This document shows positions 10,061 to 22,488 of a DNA stretch of 64,000 nt, in pieces; within the stretch, counting starts at the first letter, position 1, and every line of letters starts with the position of its first letter. The position numbers and the translations under genes were made by a program. The DNA is from Parascedosporium putredinis (taxonomy: Eukaryota; Ascomycota; Sordariomycetes; Microascales; Microascaceae). Where the stretch lies: contig CASHTG010000004.1 of the NCBI GenBank assembly GCA_949357655.1, positions 62,001 through 126,000 on the forward strand, in the 5' to 3' direction. The notes below the pieces were generated by a model, which saw nothing but the letters and a program-made list of their open reading frames with translations, ran no database searches and was not told where the DNA came from.

Positions 10061-12851
10061 ATGCCCGCTTCCCCATTATCTGCACCAAAGGTTGTGCTCT
10101 TAGCAGCTAACCTGATTGCTCGCGCTAACATCAACGGGCTCTCCCATCTCGCTTCTCACTATCGCGATGTTCTGCAAAAAGAGCTCCTCCTCCGGCTCCT
10201 CCTCACCTATCTGCCAGAGACAATTCCTTCAAAAACATATGTGCCTTTCTTACAGGATCTTGCGTCTGGAGAGTTTATTCGGAACGACCCGGCCGAAATC
10301 GATTCGGCGGACGTTGATTCTCTACTCGAATCAGAAGCTACGCGACTTGTTCGAAAACTCCGCTTATTGCCACTGACGAGCTCGAATGACCCTATCGATT
10401 CTCTTGACGACCCTTTGACACTATTTCTTTTTCTAGGGCCCATAGGGTAGATGCTAGTGCCGGGCTGCTGAGCCAGCTTCCGGCACTCTTCATACCGTTT
10501 TTAGACCATACACCTTCGTTGCGACCTTGGGTTACGGCTGTTCTCATACCGCTTTTGCGGAGGAACTATCTGTACTACCCTAACGACTCTATTCCGATTA
10601 CCCTTAAGGAGTTCCAAACGCTACCAAATGCAGTTGCCCTGTCCCTCTTGCTTTCACCAACTGGGACTAAGCAGAGCGACTTGCGACTTGTTGGGAGAGA
10701 TTTGAGAGGGCTTGTTGGGCCATGGCTGCAAGGTGGAGAGATCCGCGAACATCATTCGACGGGAGGAACCTCCAATGACCAAACCCCTTGTCATCGATTC
10801 GAAGCAGTCCAAGACTGGCTAATCTCGCAAGCATCGAAAGAATGGCGGGTAGCTGTTGAAGCTGTGCGTCAATGGCAAGGCCCAGCAGACTGTGATCTTG
10901 GTAACGACGGACAATATACAATGAGTGAAGCTCAACGAGAATATCTGCAGGGCCGCTATCTCCGAACTTCAATTGCTTCCGCCTATTTGATTCCTGACTC
11001 CACCCTTGAAGCACTATCTGGGGCTCACGTCATTGCTTCTTCCGTCGCTTCCACACTCCACCTGGAGGCCCCAACTCCTCTACATACTTCTAGTATCATC
11101 TCTCTTGATCTCTCTTCAGTTGGGTTGGATCAGCTTCGATACACTGGTATCGTATCAGACATGCGGAATGATCTACTCAACGAATCGAACCCGATTACGC
11201 ATCCTGGCTCATCCTCTCTTCAACGACTTTGTGCCCTTATCTTTAGTGCTTTCCTTCTGACAAATTCAGGCCTACCATGTACTATACGCCGAGCTGGTGA
11301 ACTTGCTTTCCTTCAAGATAGCAGGGAGCAAAGGTCTGAAGTAATCAAGTTTATTCAATCATTATCAGGAGAGGTCTCTCAAAATGGCGACGAGCCCTGG
11401 ATTGCCGCCCGGAAAGAGCTTCTTTGGCTCCGCTCATGGGGGCGGGCACTGCCGACGCTTTTCAAACTGGATTAGGTGTTTTTGGCTCCGTCAACCTTGG
11501 CTTTATTGAGACGGAGTTTCTCAAGGCCCTCCTCGCCTCCTCTCGTAAGGCTAATGATTTCTCAAACTTGCGTACATTCCATTTCGCTAACGTAGAGATA
11601 GGCTATGAGCTTGCGAAAAAGATCTATGAAGAATCTGGAGATAGCTCATTAGATCCCACCGTTCTGAAGGATGCGATTGTTGCAGCCGCAATGAATGCTT
11701 TTGACAATGCGTCTAACCCTAACCGCACCCGGGGGCTCAAGAGATGTGATGAGATGTAAGACCCTCTGTCGCGCTACTTTGACAATCATAGTTAACACTT
11801 ACCAGCCTCCATGCGTTTCCCCAAACACTCGGGAAGGGGACCAATACTTTTATACGAATAGAGTCACTATTGAAGTCAACCCATGCACTGAGCCACTACC
11901 GTCTAGTCCTTAAACAAGGCGAACCATTTAGTCCTATCGTATTACGTGTCCACTCAGACCCCATCTCCATCATCGCGAAAGTACTCGAACAAAATCGAAA
12001 GAGCTATACCAAGCTTCAAGAGTTTATAGAAATTGCTGCCAACATGGTTCAGGCTGGACTCTGCGGAAACCTGCCGTCAATTACAAATGAACAATCCAAA
12101 GCCCTACTAGCCAAAAGCAAAAACGAGTAACCGCAATGTGCATCGAGGCGGCGCTCCGGGAGAATGATTTCGAGACCGCCTACTCTTACGTTGTGAGCCG
12201 CCTCTCGCCCACGTACCAACAGCCTAGCGTGCCGCATCGACAAGGGTTTGAAGACAACTGGTCCTGGAGTGCCGCGCTGCAAGCAGGTCAGTACATTCGA
12301 ACTACTAGCACTATCCGCCCAACCCATCTAGGCACTGCGAATGGCAACCTAGAAATTCGCCATTTAGAGCAACGAGTGGAGTGCCTAGCCACAGCTCTGC
12401 GGATAGCTCCCCCTTCGCAGCTCCATGAAATACTCAAGACTTTTCGTCGCTGTGAAGAGCAGCTTGATTTTGCTATCAGGGATGAGGCTACGAGGAACGC
12501 AGCATGGGATACTACTCGAGACCTGCATTCACCTCTGATCCCTGGGGCTTTCACATCTAGTGTTGGGGCACACAGCATCTCGGCGACGAGTCCCGCGACG
12601 CACGAAACCGAAGATGTACCGATGTCTCTATTTGATTTATCGCGGGCAACAGCAAGGGTTGCTCAAAGAAATCTTGGCGTTCTGTCGAGTATTGGTCATG
12701 GCAGCGAGGATCGCGGGCCGAGTATAGCTAAAACACTGCCAGATGAGCCAAAAATCGAAAACGGGATCAATTTCGAGAAGCAGCTGTGGGAACTCTTGTT
12801 TCTGGTGTTGGATGGTTGATCAACGCACCAGCAAATCGGGCAGATGGTTGA
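10061..12851 (+). CDS. SEC39: Sec39 domain protein, Dsl1/NRZ tethering complex subunit
   Basis: Sec39 works with Dsl1 and Tip20 at the ER to capture Golgi-derived COPI vesicles. The N-terminus is typical: SAPKVVLLAANLIARANI, then LLLTYLPETIPSKTYVPFLQ. Later conserved stretches are FHFANVEIGYELAKKIYEE, NAFDNASNPNRTRG, THALSHYRLVLKQGEPFSP and RVHSDPISII. One intron is clear: exon 1 ends at 11755 (GAGAT then GTAAG) and exon 2 begins at 11806 after TTACCAG, joining CDE to ILHAF. At least four one-base breaks interrupt the frame: the T run near 10430, the G run at about 11437-11442, the A run near 12112, and about 12772. Beyond the last, the frame ends VGTLVSGVGWLINAP and stops at 12849-12851. The start could instead be the upstream ATG at 10031. 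Total about 900 residues, an alpha-solenoid. Confidence 0.9.
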
Positions 12852-13165
12852 TTTCAAGTGATAGGCTGAGCTCTAGGTTGTTGAGCATAGTACACAAGAG
12901 GAATCATGACATGAGTTAACTCGAAGAGCGACCGAGAAACTGCTTCTGAATTACATGCTTAGTTCAGGCATGCGACTGATATGGTTAGGACGTACACCAC
13001 TTTGGCCAAGGAGTATGATACAAGTCTCATTTTATTTGGGGGAGCATATATCTAAGCGAGCAGAGGGCGAAATAGCGCTTGGTTTCCCGTAGGCCAATGA
13101 CACCACATGGCTTGGGTTTGGCATCTGGTAGTTTTCAGCATAAGCTCCTATGTCAGGGGCTTGAT

Positions 13166-15943
13166 TTACGACGCTTCCGACCAATTTACTTGATCCATGA
13201 CCTGGCCCGCGCTTGGATGACTGTAACCGACCCTTAATCGCAATCTCAGCGGCTATAAGCCGGGCAAATTAGCTTGATCTTGTAGAGAGTAAGCTGGTAG
13301 GATGCGACTTACCCCTTTGCAACCTGAGATTCTCATCATTTGGGTTGCCTCAGCTGCGGGCGCAATATCAGCGTTTGAAATGCCAAGAAGTTGCAGCTTC
13401 TGCGACTTAGGCACAGCAGCTTGCAACCCAACGCTAGTGAGCGTAAGAGCAGAGGTATTTCGGAATCGAGCTACAGCTTGTATGACGCCCTCAGCATTAC
13501 GCTGGAGCTGAATAGAAATTTCGAGACCATTAGCATTATAGCATGAGTGAACTGCAGACGTTTGAGGAGAGACAGGCGCCCGGATAGGCGGCGAGGTTGG
13601 TGGTATGGTTGAAAGAGATCCCAATGTGTCAGCATTGGAGGACGCTTGTGGCCCATTTTTAGGACCCTCGCTGAATGACGGGCTGGGTGAGGAGAAGAGG
13701 TCCATGATAGATGAGACATTAGGTTGTTGTTGTTGCGACTCGTGGACTTGGGTGGTTGCCGTTGAACCTCCCAATATGTCCGCCAGCAAGTCAGTATTAG
13801 ACTGAGAGTTGCCTTGAGCGATGGAAGGGGGACGTATCCATGAGGTCGAATAGGAGGTCCTGCTCCGTCGGCTTTACTACCTTTGATCTCCTGTTCATCG
13901 CCTTAACGGACTTCTTCGAGGTAGCAGCCGCACCAAGGACTCGAGACTCTTCCTTGATTTGGGGCGGTGGCATCTTCTCAAGTACACCGCTCCTTATTTC
14001 ATCATAGGCGAACAGGTTTCCGTACTCCACTGCTCGCTGCTGAACCTCAACATCCAAGTTCGTCTGGTGACTCTGGAGTATGCGTCGTACCCGTTCAGTT
14101 TGCGCAGCCTCCGATAGCCTAGTAGTAAGTTTCATTAAGGCAGTGATGATATATTCGGTAGTCACCTGACTGGCGTAACTGCTGTTTAGTATTTTCGAGA
14201 AAAGACCAACCACTTCATGCTCTTCAACATTCTGAACCAACTCTTCCTCTTCGTATTGGCCCCCACTAAGAAGAGAATCGCCAAACTCGCCAATGCACCA
14301 TGCAGCCGCCTGCGTCAAGGACTCTTGCGTGATATCCTTCTTCAAACTGCCATACAATTTCTGTACGGCGTATGTTTGAAGTTCCGGGGTTGTGGCAACA
14401 AGGCGAATGAAAGAGGACATTATAGGCTCTTTGACATGATTTCCGGCAAGGGTTAATACTCTGAGCATAGTATCCACATGCCAGCGTTTGTTCGGCGAGA
14501 ACTTATCAGCAGCAATGCCAATTTGGCTAGTCATGGTGGGCTTAAACTCATTATCGGCAACCTCCAAGAAAGCTAGGAGTTCTCGGATCAGAACTCTAAC
14601 ATTAGACTCGTTAATCAAAGTGAAGCTTAGCTCAAGGGCACGTCTCCTAATGCTGATGTCAGGGTCCCTAAGACATTCTAGTATAGTATTTCGATGCCTT
14701 TGGACGGCATTAGGTTCGATCGCAACGACCTTGATCAGCGTGTTCAAGGCCACATATCGAATGTTATTGTCCCGATTTGAAAGGAACTTGCCGAGAATAT
14801 TGACACCGAGCACTCGTAAACCAGAATCGGCCTCGATATCTAGAATTGTTCGTACGGCCTCGTAGAGAATCGAGTTTCCAACATTCTTAGAGGAATCAGT
14901 ATTGGTTGCAACCTGGGCTAGGATATCGTTGATCTGCTCGCTAACTTCAGAGTCACTGATGGCTAAGATTCGTAGAAGTCTGAGGATCTTGACCTGCAGG
15001 AAGGGGTCTGTGATACCGGTCACATCGTGTTCTGGAGCGTACCCGGACGTTGCTAGACCCTTCAATGTTTTGACCAAAACCGGTACGAACGGCCTAAACT
15101 TTTCGACGATTCCCTCTTCCCCACCTTCTTCGTCATCAGCCTCACAAAGACTAGTGACGAGGGTCAGGCCACACAGCAGGACCCCATGGTTACGATCCGA
15201 CAGTAGGTGTGTTGCTTTCTCGAGAAAATGTTCTTGAAGATCCGGGACTTTGCGGCATATACGCATAGCACACAGGGCTGCCTTCCTTCGTATATATGGG
15301 TTTGAAGTAGATATCAAGCCTTCGATTTCAGGAAAGAGGTCCCGCGACATTTCTACTGATGCGATGTTGCCGAGAGTACAAAGGGCGAGGCCGACGATAT
15401 ATTGGTTGGAATGAGCTAGGTCGCTTTAGTGGTACGAATTAGCCTTAATATCGGGTCATAGAAAAGCCCATGAGTTGACCTACTTCTTCAAAGAGTTTGT
15501 GACTAAGGTGAGCACTTCCTGGTTTTCATCGAGCAGAAGGCTGGTTGCTAGGTGGCCAAGGCGCTTGTCTGCAAAGCGAGGAGACGCAAGAAGTTTGAGG
15601 CATTCTATCTGCCCGAAGTGTGTTCTCTCTCCAAGAGTGAAAAGGTACAGAAGCTTTGCAACGTTGTTTCGACTAGAGTGGATATCAATTGCTTCAGCGT
15701 CATGTAGCGAGATGAGACTAGTGATGCGCCTTACCGTTTGTTAGGGTCGTGGCTCTCCTCTCTAAAGCTTGCCCGAATCGCTGCACTTTCTTTTTGGATA
15801 ACAGCCCGCTCATCTGCGATAGTTTTAGCGGCTCGAACACTCCTGATAAACTGCTTTACTAAAGAGTGGTATAATGTCAGCGAGACGGGCTAGATCGGGT
15901 GGATGGGGGTTGCGAAGGTTGATAGATTCTTACAAGATGCCAT
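13166..15943 (-). CDS. AP-1 complex gamma-adaptin large subunit
   Basis: This is the large subunit of the AP-1 clathrin adaptor, which sorts cargo at the trans-Golgi network and endosomes. On the minus strand a 10-nt first exon (15934..15943, M-A-S plus one base) is followed by exons 15735..15858, 15484..15672, 13313..15423 and 13166..13252, all with canonical sites. The trunk begins LKQFIRSVRAAKTIADERAV and continues as HEAT-like repeats (YIRRKAALCAMRICRKVPDL; LLRILAISDSEVSEQ). The hinge is Gln/Ser/Pro-rich with a DLL-type stretch. The C-terminal gamma-ear reads SIQLQRNAEGVIQAVARF and ISGCKG, and ends QVMDQVNWSEAS at the 13166-13168 stop. One frame break sits near 13836 just after LLFDLMDTSP. 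The family's usual length (about 830-850 residues) is met. Confidence 0.95.
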
Positions 15944-16838
15944 TATTCTCTGAACAGCAAAACGGGAGCTGTAGGCCAAATCTAACGGATAGGATTTGGG
16001 GGTTATTGGGCACGTTTGGACGAAGCTCGGTGAGGCTGTCGTGCGGATGTCAATCAAGGGACCCGTGACGCTTCCTGTTGATTCGACACTGTGGGGTGGG
16101 GCTCCAGGCACTTGTGTGAGGGGCCAGGGATGTTCCAGAAGGGAAAAATTATGGCAACAACTGTTAAACAGCTCTTGCCAGCCGTAATAGAATTACAGAG
16201 ATCTGTCTTTGGATGCAACTTCTCACCCCACATTGTAGTCTAGAAATTGAGGTCGCTGACTGCCAAGAAATGACCGAAGTGACTTAACACCTTCCTATAG
16301 GGCTGGCCAACAATGTTTGCATGAGCAAAAGTGAGGGAAAGGGGCGATATCCCCTCCTTCAAAGATGAAAATACGGAGAAAAGGACATGCCCCGATACTA
16401 GCATCATTAGATATCATGTGCCTATGTATTTTCTACATGATCTAGTAGTTCTTGTGAAACGAGATCCTGCTCGACTGGCAACTAGCATGGCTAGTGACCT
16501 AGGCACGAAATATATTGATTGCTAGATAGCATAAGAGCCTGGGACGATATGCTTGTACAAGTTGGCGCATAGGGCATGGTCGAGCAGAATCCCCGAGCAC
16601 GAGGACAATCAACCGGTAGGAAACAATATTCTTTTCAAAGATAGATTCATCGCACCAGGAACCCAACAACAACAACATATGCCAAAGACGAAAGGTGATC
16701 TTCTTCATAAAGGCCTTGTCAGTCCGCTGAGTTGGATCGAAAGTATAGAACAGCGCCTTTAAAACACCTCGATACTTATCGTGTAATCGCCCAACCAATC
16801 TCGGTGCTGGATCAGGTGTGAGATGAGATATAACGAGA
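15944..16838. other. Intergenic region between AP-1 gamma and calmodulin
   Basis: This holds the promoter of the AP-1 gamma gene and the 3' flank of calmodulin. ORFs of 60-99 codons on both strands overlap and match nothing recognisable. Confidence 0.5.
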
Positions 16839-17747
16839 TTATTTCTGCATCATGAGTTGGACAAACTCGTTGTCTGGTAGGTTCAGGGGTTATTAGCCAG
16901 ATTTGCATTGCGAGAAAAGGGGCGAAATGGGGAGACAAGAACAGAGGCTACAACGTACAGTCAATCCTTCCGTCGCCGTCCTGATCAGCCTCGCGGATCA
17001 TCTCATCGACCTCTTCGTCTGTAAGTTTTCGCCAATCGAGGTCATGACATGACGGAGCTCTGCGGCTGAGATGAACCCATTGTTATCGCGGTCAAAAACC
17101 TACGTGGATTAGCCAAAGTGTTAGGACTGATGGAAACCAGACTGTATCCTATCTACCTTGAAGGCCTCGCGGATTTCTTCTTCTGAATCAGTATCCTTCA
17201 TTTTCCTGGCCATCATCGTCAAAAACTCTACAAAATACCAGTCAGTTTCTAGTTATGCATGCGAAAGTCGGTCGCTGCCTACCGGGGAAATCGATCGTTC
17301 CGTTGTTATCAGCGTCAACCTCGTTGATCATGTCTTGAAGTTCAGATTCTGACGGATTTTGTCCAAGGGATCGCATAACGGTGCCGAGCTCCTTCGTCGT
17401 GATTTGACCTAATAACTAAGTTAAACAGTCTGAATATACACTTGAAGAGGAAGGATCTTACCATCACCATCTTTGTCCTAAACGCTCACACGTCAGTAAT
17501 TTTTTATCCAGTGCACAATTCCTTTCGCATAAAGCTTGACATACAAACAGAGAAAAGGCCTCCTTGAATTCCGATACTTGTTCTTCAGTAAGAGAGTCGG
17601 CCTAGAATACCCGAGGTGATCTGTTAGTGCTTGGGAAAAAAGGCATTTGGAGGAGGAAGACGCGATGTCCTGTCAAGCCAGCAAGGGGCTAGTTTGACAA
17701 CGATACACGCGAAGCACACATTGACGGGTCAAATGGCAACGTACCAT
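16839..17747 (-). CDS. Calmodulin
   Basis: This is the four-EF-hand Ca2+ sensor, about 149 residues. Seven exons are read on the minus strand: 17745..17747 (ATG only), 17545..17601 ([19 protein letters not shown]), 17462..17477 (16 nt, DKDGDG), 17283..17408 ([20 protein letters not shown] and [13 protein letters not shown]), 17157..17227 ([20 protein letters not shown]), 16969..17099 ([19 protein letters not shown] and [11 protein letters not shown]) and 16839..16873 ([10 protein letters not shown]). EF loops 1-4 show the expected Asp, Gly and Ile positions. A missing base in the A-run at 17026-17029 breaks GEKLTDEEV within exon 6. Since calmodulin is nearly invariant and essential, this strongly suggests a consensus error. 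Confidence 0.96.
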
Positions 17748-19200
17748 TGCGAATTGTAGTATATTGCTGAAACAAGATGATCTAAGATGTAAAAAGGGTT
17801 CTGTAGCCAACAGACACGGGTCTATTGTTTCTTGAAATGATGGAGGGTTGGGCGAAGCTATTTGGCAGTGGTGCTTGCGGGGGAAGCAAGAGGGGTGGAG
17901 GAGGGAAATGTCGTGGTTGACTTTCCTTGCTGTTTTATCTGGTGGGGCGGGGACCTCTTGGGGAAGGAGCTGGAGGCGCGTTCTTGTATAATCTTAATCG
18001 CCTCTCCCGCCTACCCAGCCCGGTGTTGTGTCGGCGCCCTCATAAAGTGCCAACGGTGCTTCTAGGAGATCACCACCGCTTATTGACCTGGAGGCTTCTA
18101 AGAACGGTTTTTATGGAAAAGTGAACCCCTAATGAAAATGGCCGAGGCATGGATCCCAATATGCCATCTTCAGGGCCTGCGCATCAGCGCATACTACAGG
18201 TACCATAATAGAAGAGATGGATGGATCCATATATAATTGATAGATCCATACGTGTATCCATACATCAATTTCAGTGCTGAGGCTTTGAGTTTAAAGTCAA
18301 AAGCGTTGACCATAAACTAATCCGTCTAACCTAAAGCCAACACTCCGCTACGACATTGAAACAACGGATCCATCATCCATTAGATCCATGAGATCCCAAC
18401 TGGCATACTTCGTATTCTATGCAGTCACTCCTCAGGGCCGAGTCGCCAGTTTCAGAGGGTCACATGACCTAAACTACAGTCCACGGTGCAGCTCTGGGCT
18501 TAGCACTAGACGGGCTGAACTAAAATTGATCGATCCATGTAGTGGGTTGGGTTGGAGAATCTTCCTCGAAGTTGGAGCAGCCCCTGGAAAGCATTGATTA
18601 ACCCAACCTGGTGGTACCTCCCTGAGCTCCCGCCCTTGCCATTACGTGTTCAGTCACGTTGCGATCGGCCGCAACTCTGATTTGCACATGTTCTTGCGCG
18701 CGCTTCTCCCACGACGTCAACTCTAGACGAGAATACACACAAGTTTCATGCTAGAGTGATATTGCGGATTGTCTCCTGCATCAGGTCGCCCGCGAAATCG
18801 AAGCCTCCACACCCGTTTCGTTGACGACCCCGTGGTTCCATCCACCCAGTACACAATTTAGTCAAATCACTCCCTTTGCGCAGCATAGCACCAGAGGAGC
18901 TACCTAAGAAGAGCCGGTCCTTATTGAGGGACTAGGTTCCGAAATTCTTTGATGGGTGTTTGCGATTGCCCATCTCCTTCAACCACCATCGGCTAGCCAT
19001 GTACGCGGGCAATACTCGCTAACCGTCTTCCACACCTCGAATCGCTGGCCAGCATCTCTTAAAAACGGACACAACCCCTAGCTTTCCCGTCACTCATTCG
19101 ACACTCGGAGCTTGAAGCTTTCTCGTGATAGCCCTCTCCGCATACCGCGCTCTTTGCTCTTTTTCTTTTTTAGTCGATTTTGCTAGGTCCTATCTCCACT
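17748..19200. other. Shared promoter region of calmodulin and TLG2
   Basis: About 1.45 kb between two divergent genes, with no supported coding sequence. It contains several GATCCAT copies (18224-18540), one TACTTCGTA at 18406-18414, and pyrimidine-rich sequence just before the TLG2 start (about 19130-19200). Confidence 0.5.
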
Positions 19201-20403
19201 ATGTGGCGCGACCGAACCAACTTGTAATTGTAACGGTTCCTGAGTGAAAAGGTTGCGTCTAACTTGCGCTATAGGTATATCTCCTACCGTCAATCATATG
19301 CCCACCACCCGAAGAAACGTGTAAAATACGGCTCCGCGACCTCGACAAATAATGCCTTATTGATAATTTCTCCGGAGCAAGCACCCTTGCGGAAGATCGA
19401 AGGGGATTGCTCTCGGCCGGAGCTTTCGAAGATGATGGGGACGCGGTGATTGAGATGGACCTTCTACCTCCAAGATGGGCCGACACGGGGGAAGAGATTA
19501 CGGATATATTGGCTAGAATTGCGACGCAAAGCCAGAAGCTTGACAATTTACATCAAAAACACATCCTCCCGGCTTTCAATGACGACGAAACTAAGCGAGC
19601 CGAGGAAGGCGATATTGAAAGGCTTACACAGGCTATCACCAAGTCCTTCCACGAATGTCACAGGCTCATCCAACGAGTCGAGCACATGGTCCATGAATCA
19701 AAGAGTCAAGGAGCGCTAACGAGGGCGGAAGAAGTGATGGCACAAAACATACAAACCTCTCTCGCGACAAGGGTACAGGATGCCAGCACTGGCTTCCGAA
19801 AGAAGCAGAGTGCCTACTTGAAAAGTATGTTTTCTCTTCCACCCATCGCCACATTTGATTTATGGTGTCCTGACTGATGCTTGGCTGATGTTAGAGCTTC
19901 GCGGAATGAGCGGACTACCACCACCTGGCCCTCTTGACCGTGGTGTCACACCACAGACGGCATCATACTACAATGATCCTTCTATCCTGGAATCTGATGC
20001 GGATAGGTCTTATTCCCAATCCGCTCTACAAACGACTTCACAGCAGAAGATGCTCCATTCGAACGACGCAATGATTCTTCAACGTGAGAGAGAGATTGAA
20101 GATATCGCACAAGGTATCATTGAGCTATCGGATCTTTTCCGAGATCTTCAAACTATGATTATCGACCAAGGTACAATGCTTGACAGGATCGATTACAACG
20201 TGGAGAGGATGGCTACAGATCTAAAAGATGCAGAGAAAGAACTTACGGTTGCTGTTGGTTATCAGAAGAAAACGACGAAACGAAAAGTTATTCTTTTGCT
20301 GGTAATAATAATTGCTGGCTTATTCATTCTTCTCTTGATTAAACCAAAACGAAGCGCTGAGTCGCCCTCCACCGCTAATGTCGAGTGGAAGCGCGTACGG
20401 TAG
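19201..20403 (+). CDS. TLG2: Syntaxin-like t-SNARE Tlg2 (syntaxin-16 type)
   Basis: This is a Qa-SNARE of the trans-Golgi network and endosomes that pairs with Tlg1/Vti1 and is controlled by the SM protein Vps45. Exons are 19201..19223 (MWRDRTNL), 19275..19824 and 19895..20403, with GTAATT...CTATAG and GTATGT...GTTAG introns. The N-terminus YISYRQSYAHHPKKR is characteristic. The Habc region contains VIEMDLLPPRWAD and TQSQKLDNLHQKHILPAF. The SNARE helix follows (REREIEDIAQGIIELSDLF, then MIIDQGTMLDRIDYNVERM with the central Gln). It ends in a hydrophobic tail anchor (VILLLVIIIAGLFILLLI) and a short lumenal tail. A frame break lies between about 19345 and 19400. Total about 350 residues, as expected. 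Confidence 0.94.
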
Positions 20404-20790
20404 TGTATCGGTACCTTCTCCAGCTCTTGGATTTAAGAAGGTCGCCCGACACAACATGCATTGCAGAGGCTGTCCTTGATGGACCTTGTAATTTTATGGA
20501 TAGAAGAATGTATGATGCATGATGCAATTCGGTACTTGGCCTTTGAATATTTTTGATCTGTTTACCTCGGTATTCCAATCTTACATGATTCCATCTGTTT
20601 TGGGAATATGACCAAATTGGCTCACAATTCTGCTGAGTCAGAAAATAACACCCAATGGCCTGATCCTAATGCTCGGCAACTTGACCAAGTCGCTTGATAG
20701 AAGTAAAATCATTCACCAAAAGACCTCGCCATTCAGTATCAGCACGAGAACATTCACGTCAACCTTTCCGATCCCCACGAATCTCTCAAA

Positions 20791-21330
20791 ATGAGGTATG
20801 TCACTCTTGATTCTATGTTATCCTTCACTTTATCTTGCCTTCATTTACAATCGTAATCTCGATCCATGTCGTTTCGTTACCATCACGTTCCGTTGGCCCG
20901 CTCAGTGCTCCTGGTCCCAAATACAAGAAGTTATGCCACCCCAGTTGGTCCCAAGCTCTAACCGTCTTCACTGATGTAGTCTCGTTAACCGCAAGAATAA
21001 CGTTCCCGACCTCCAGCGCATGTACCAGGCAGCGTACGCGCAACATACTCGTATCTGGAAGATTGTAAGCTATTCTTAGCTAAGAGCGGAGACCTTCGGC
21101 TACAGCCTTTATTGTCTTGAGCTCGTAATAGCTAGCTGACTCCCTTCTCGATAGAATCCTAGAGCCGCTGGTACATGGCCCCTATCTTGTCATTATGTGG
21201 GGTACTTTTGGAGGTGAGGTTCCAAGTTTAGAGCGAAGCCGTTCTCTCGTAACTAACATGCTCCTTAGCCTCCCTCTACGGCATGGGCCGCAAGGCCGCC
21301 GGTTACAATACTTGGTTTAGCAGCAATTAG
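20791..21330 (+). CDS. COX7: Cytochrome c oxidase subunit VIIa-like (fungal Cox7 type)
   Basis: This is a small inner-membrane subunit of respiratory complex IV, about 66 residues. Four exons: 20791..20795 (only ATGAG), 20980..21064, 21155..21213 and 21269..21330, all with good splice sites. The product runs MSLVNRKNNVPDLQRMYQAA, then HTRIWKINPRAA, a membrane segment (YLVIMWGTFGASLYGMGR) and a C-terminal GYNTWF. Two one-base losses at about 21168 and 21179 must be allowed for to read the third exon in one frame. The gene is invisible to simple ORF calling because its longest exon is 85 nt. The family assignment rests on the YQAAY...HTRIWK...GYNTWF pattern of fungal VIIa-type subunits. Another small respiratory-chain subunit is possible. 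Confidence 0.72.
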
Positions 21331-21668
21331 ATAGTACGTGGTCTGAGGGGAACGGATTCTTGGCATCATTTTGTAGAGTATCAAGGCTTGTCTCGTGCGT
21401 CAAGGTCTTTCCTACGAGGGGTTGTGCGGTGTGCTCCATAGATTCCATACCGTTTACCTTGTCAAGGCATTTTAAAAAGAGACTTTACCCGAATGCCCAA
21501 AGTTCTTCTGACTGGTTGATGCGTGCACATTGCAATGAAGAAGCACATTTTAGGCCAGCATAGTTCCCATCGCCAGTCTCCTATAGTACATGAAACGGGA
21601 TATAAAGTCCCATACGTCGCGGATGTCTCGGTTAAGTATATGAAATCAGAGCCCACGCTCGCACCCGT

Positions 21669-22488
21669 CTAGACGCCAACGGCACCCGGGGCCTTGTCGT
21701 CCTTCCTCAAAGTGACCAACAGCTCACGGAATCTCTCCTTACCAGAACCAGCAGCTCCGCCCTTTACACCCTTGCCACTGACATCGACCAGTTTAGCGAT
21801 GCGATCCCAGCTTGTGCCGCCGGAGACAGTGTCCTCGCGGTTGGCCAAGAATTGCTTCGCGTCCTGTCGCGTCTGCGCAATAGCTCGGTCCTTTTGGTGT
21901 TATAGTTCTCATAAAAATCATCGATATTCTGTCTAGCCTCCTTTGCGGTCTCCTCTCTCTGGTTTCGAACTGCTGTGCACGCTTTGCAGTGGCTTCATCG
22001 CGCCGCCTTCTCCACTCCTTTACGACCTCAGGCTCATCTTCATCCCTTTCTTCGGCATAGGCGGAGAACCCTGAGTTGTATGTTACAGATGGCCCAACCT
22101 AGTCCGGCCCGCAGTTAGCTAGGGGTTCGCGAGGGACGTCAATATTGTAGGAGCTTGCCTGTTGTACAGCCGCAATATCAGGAAATTGGGACTCAAATGT
22201 TGACTGCACATTTGAATCAACTCCATCAAGCAAGTCGCTATCTACACCAACGCCAGCCGCTTCGGAATCCTGGGTTGTGGTGAATTGCTCGGCATCGTCA
22301 CCAAGAAGAGCCTTCTCGCGGGCAAGGAAGTCGTCGGCAGAGGGCTCGGCTCCCGGTGTCCTCAAATCGGTTTGAACTGCGAGTATGATGGGGAGAAATA
22401 AGCATAGGGAGAGAGGGGGAGTAAGGCGTGGACAGGGTGGCGTACCTCCAGAGTCAAATTCCTCGAGTGATGGGAATCTATCTGCCAT
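21669..22488 (-). CDS. CLC1: Clathrin light chain
   Basis: This protein decorates the hub of clathrin triskelia and regulates coat assembly on TGN and endocytic vesicles. Exon 1 is 22446..22488 (MADRFPSLEEFDSG). The next exon starts at 22376 (VQTDLRTPGAEPSADDFLAR). The acidic N-terminal part ends near SSYNIDVPREPLA. After it comes VTYNSGFSAYAEERDEDEPE and the heavy-chain-binding coiled region VVKEWRRRRDEATAKRAQQF. The C-terminus reads GGTSWDRIAKLVDVSGKG, then SGKERFRELLV and a stop at 21669-21671. An in-frame TAG falls at about 22099-22101, between GPD and VGPS. It may be an unrecognised intron end (a GCTAAC branch-like site sits just upstream) or a base error. At least one further frame break lies near 21860. 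About 240 residues, normal for the family. Confidence 0.9.
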
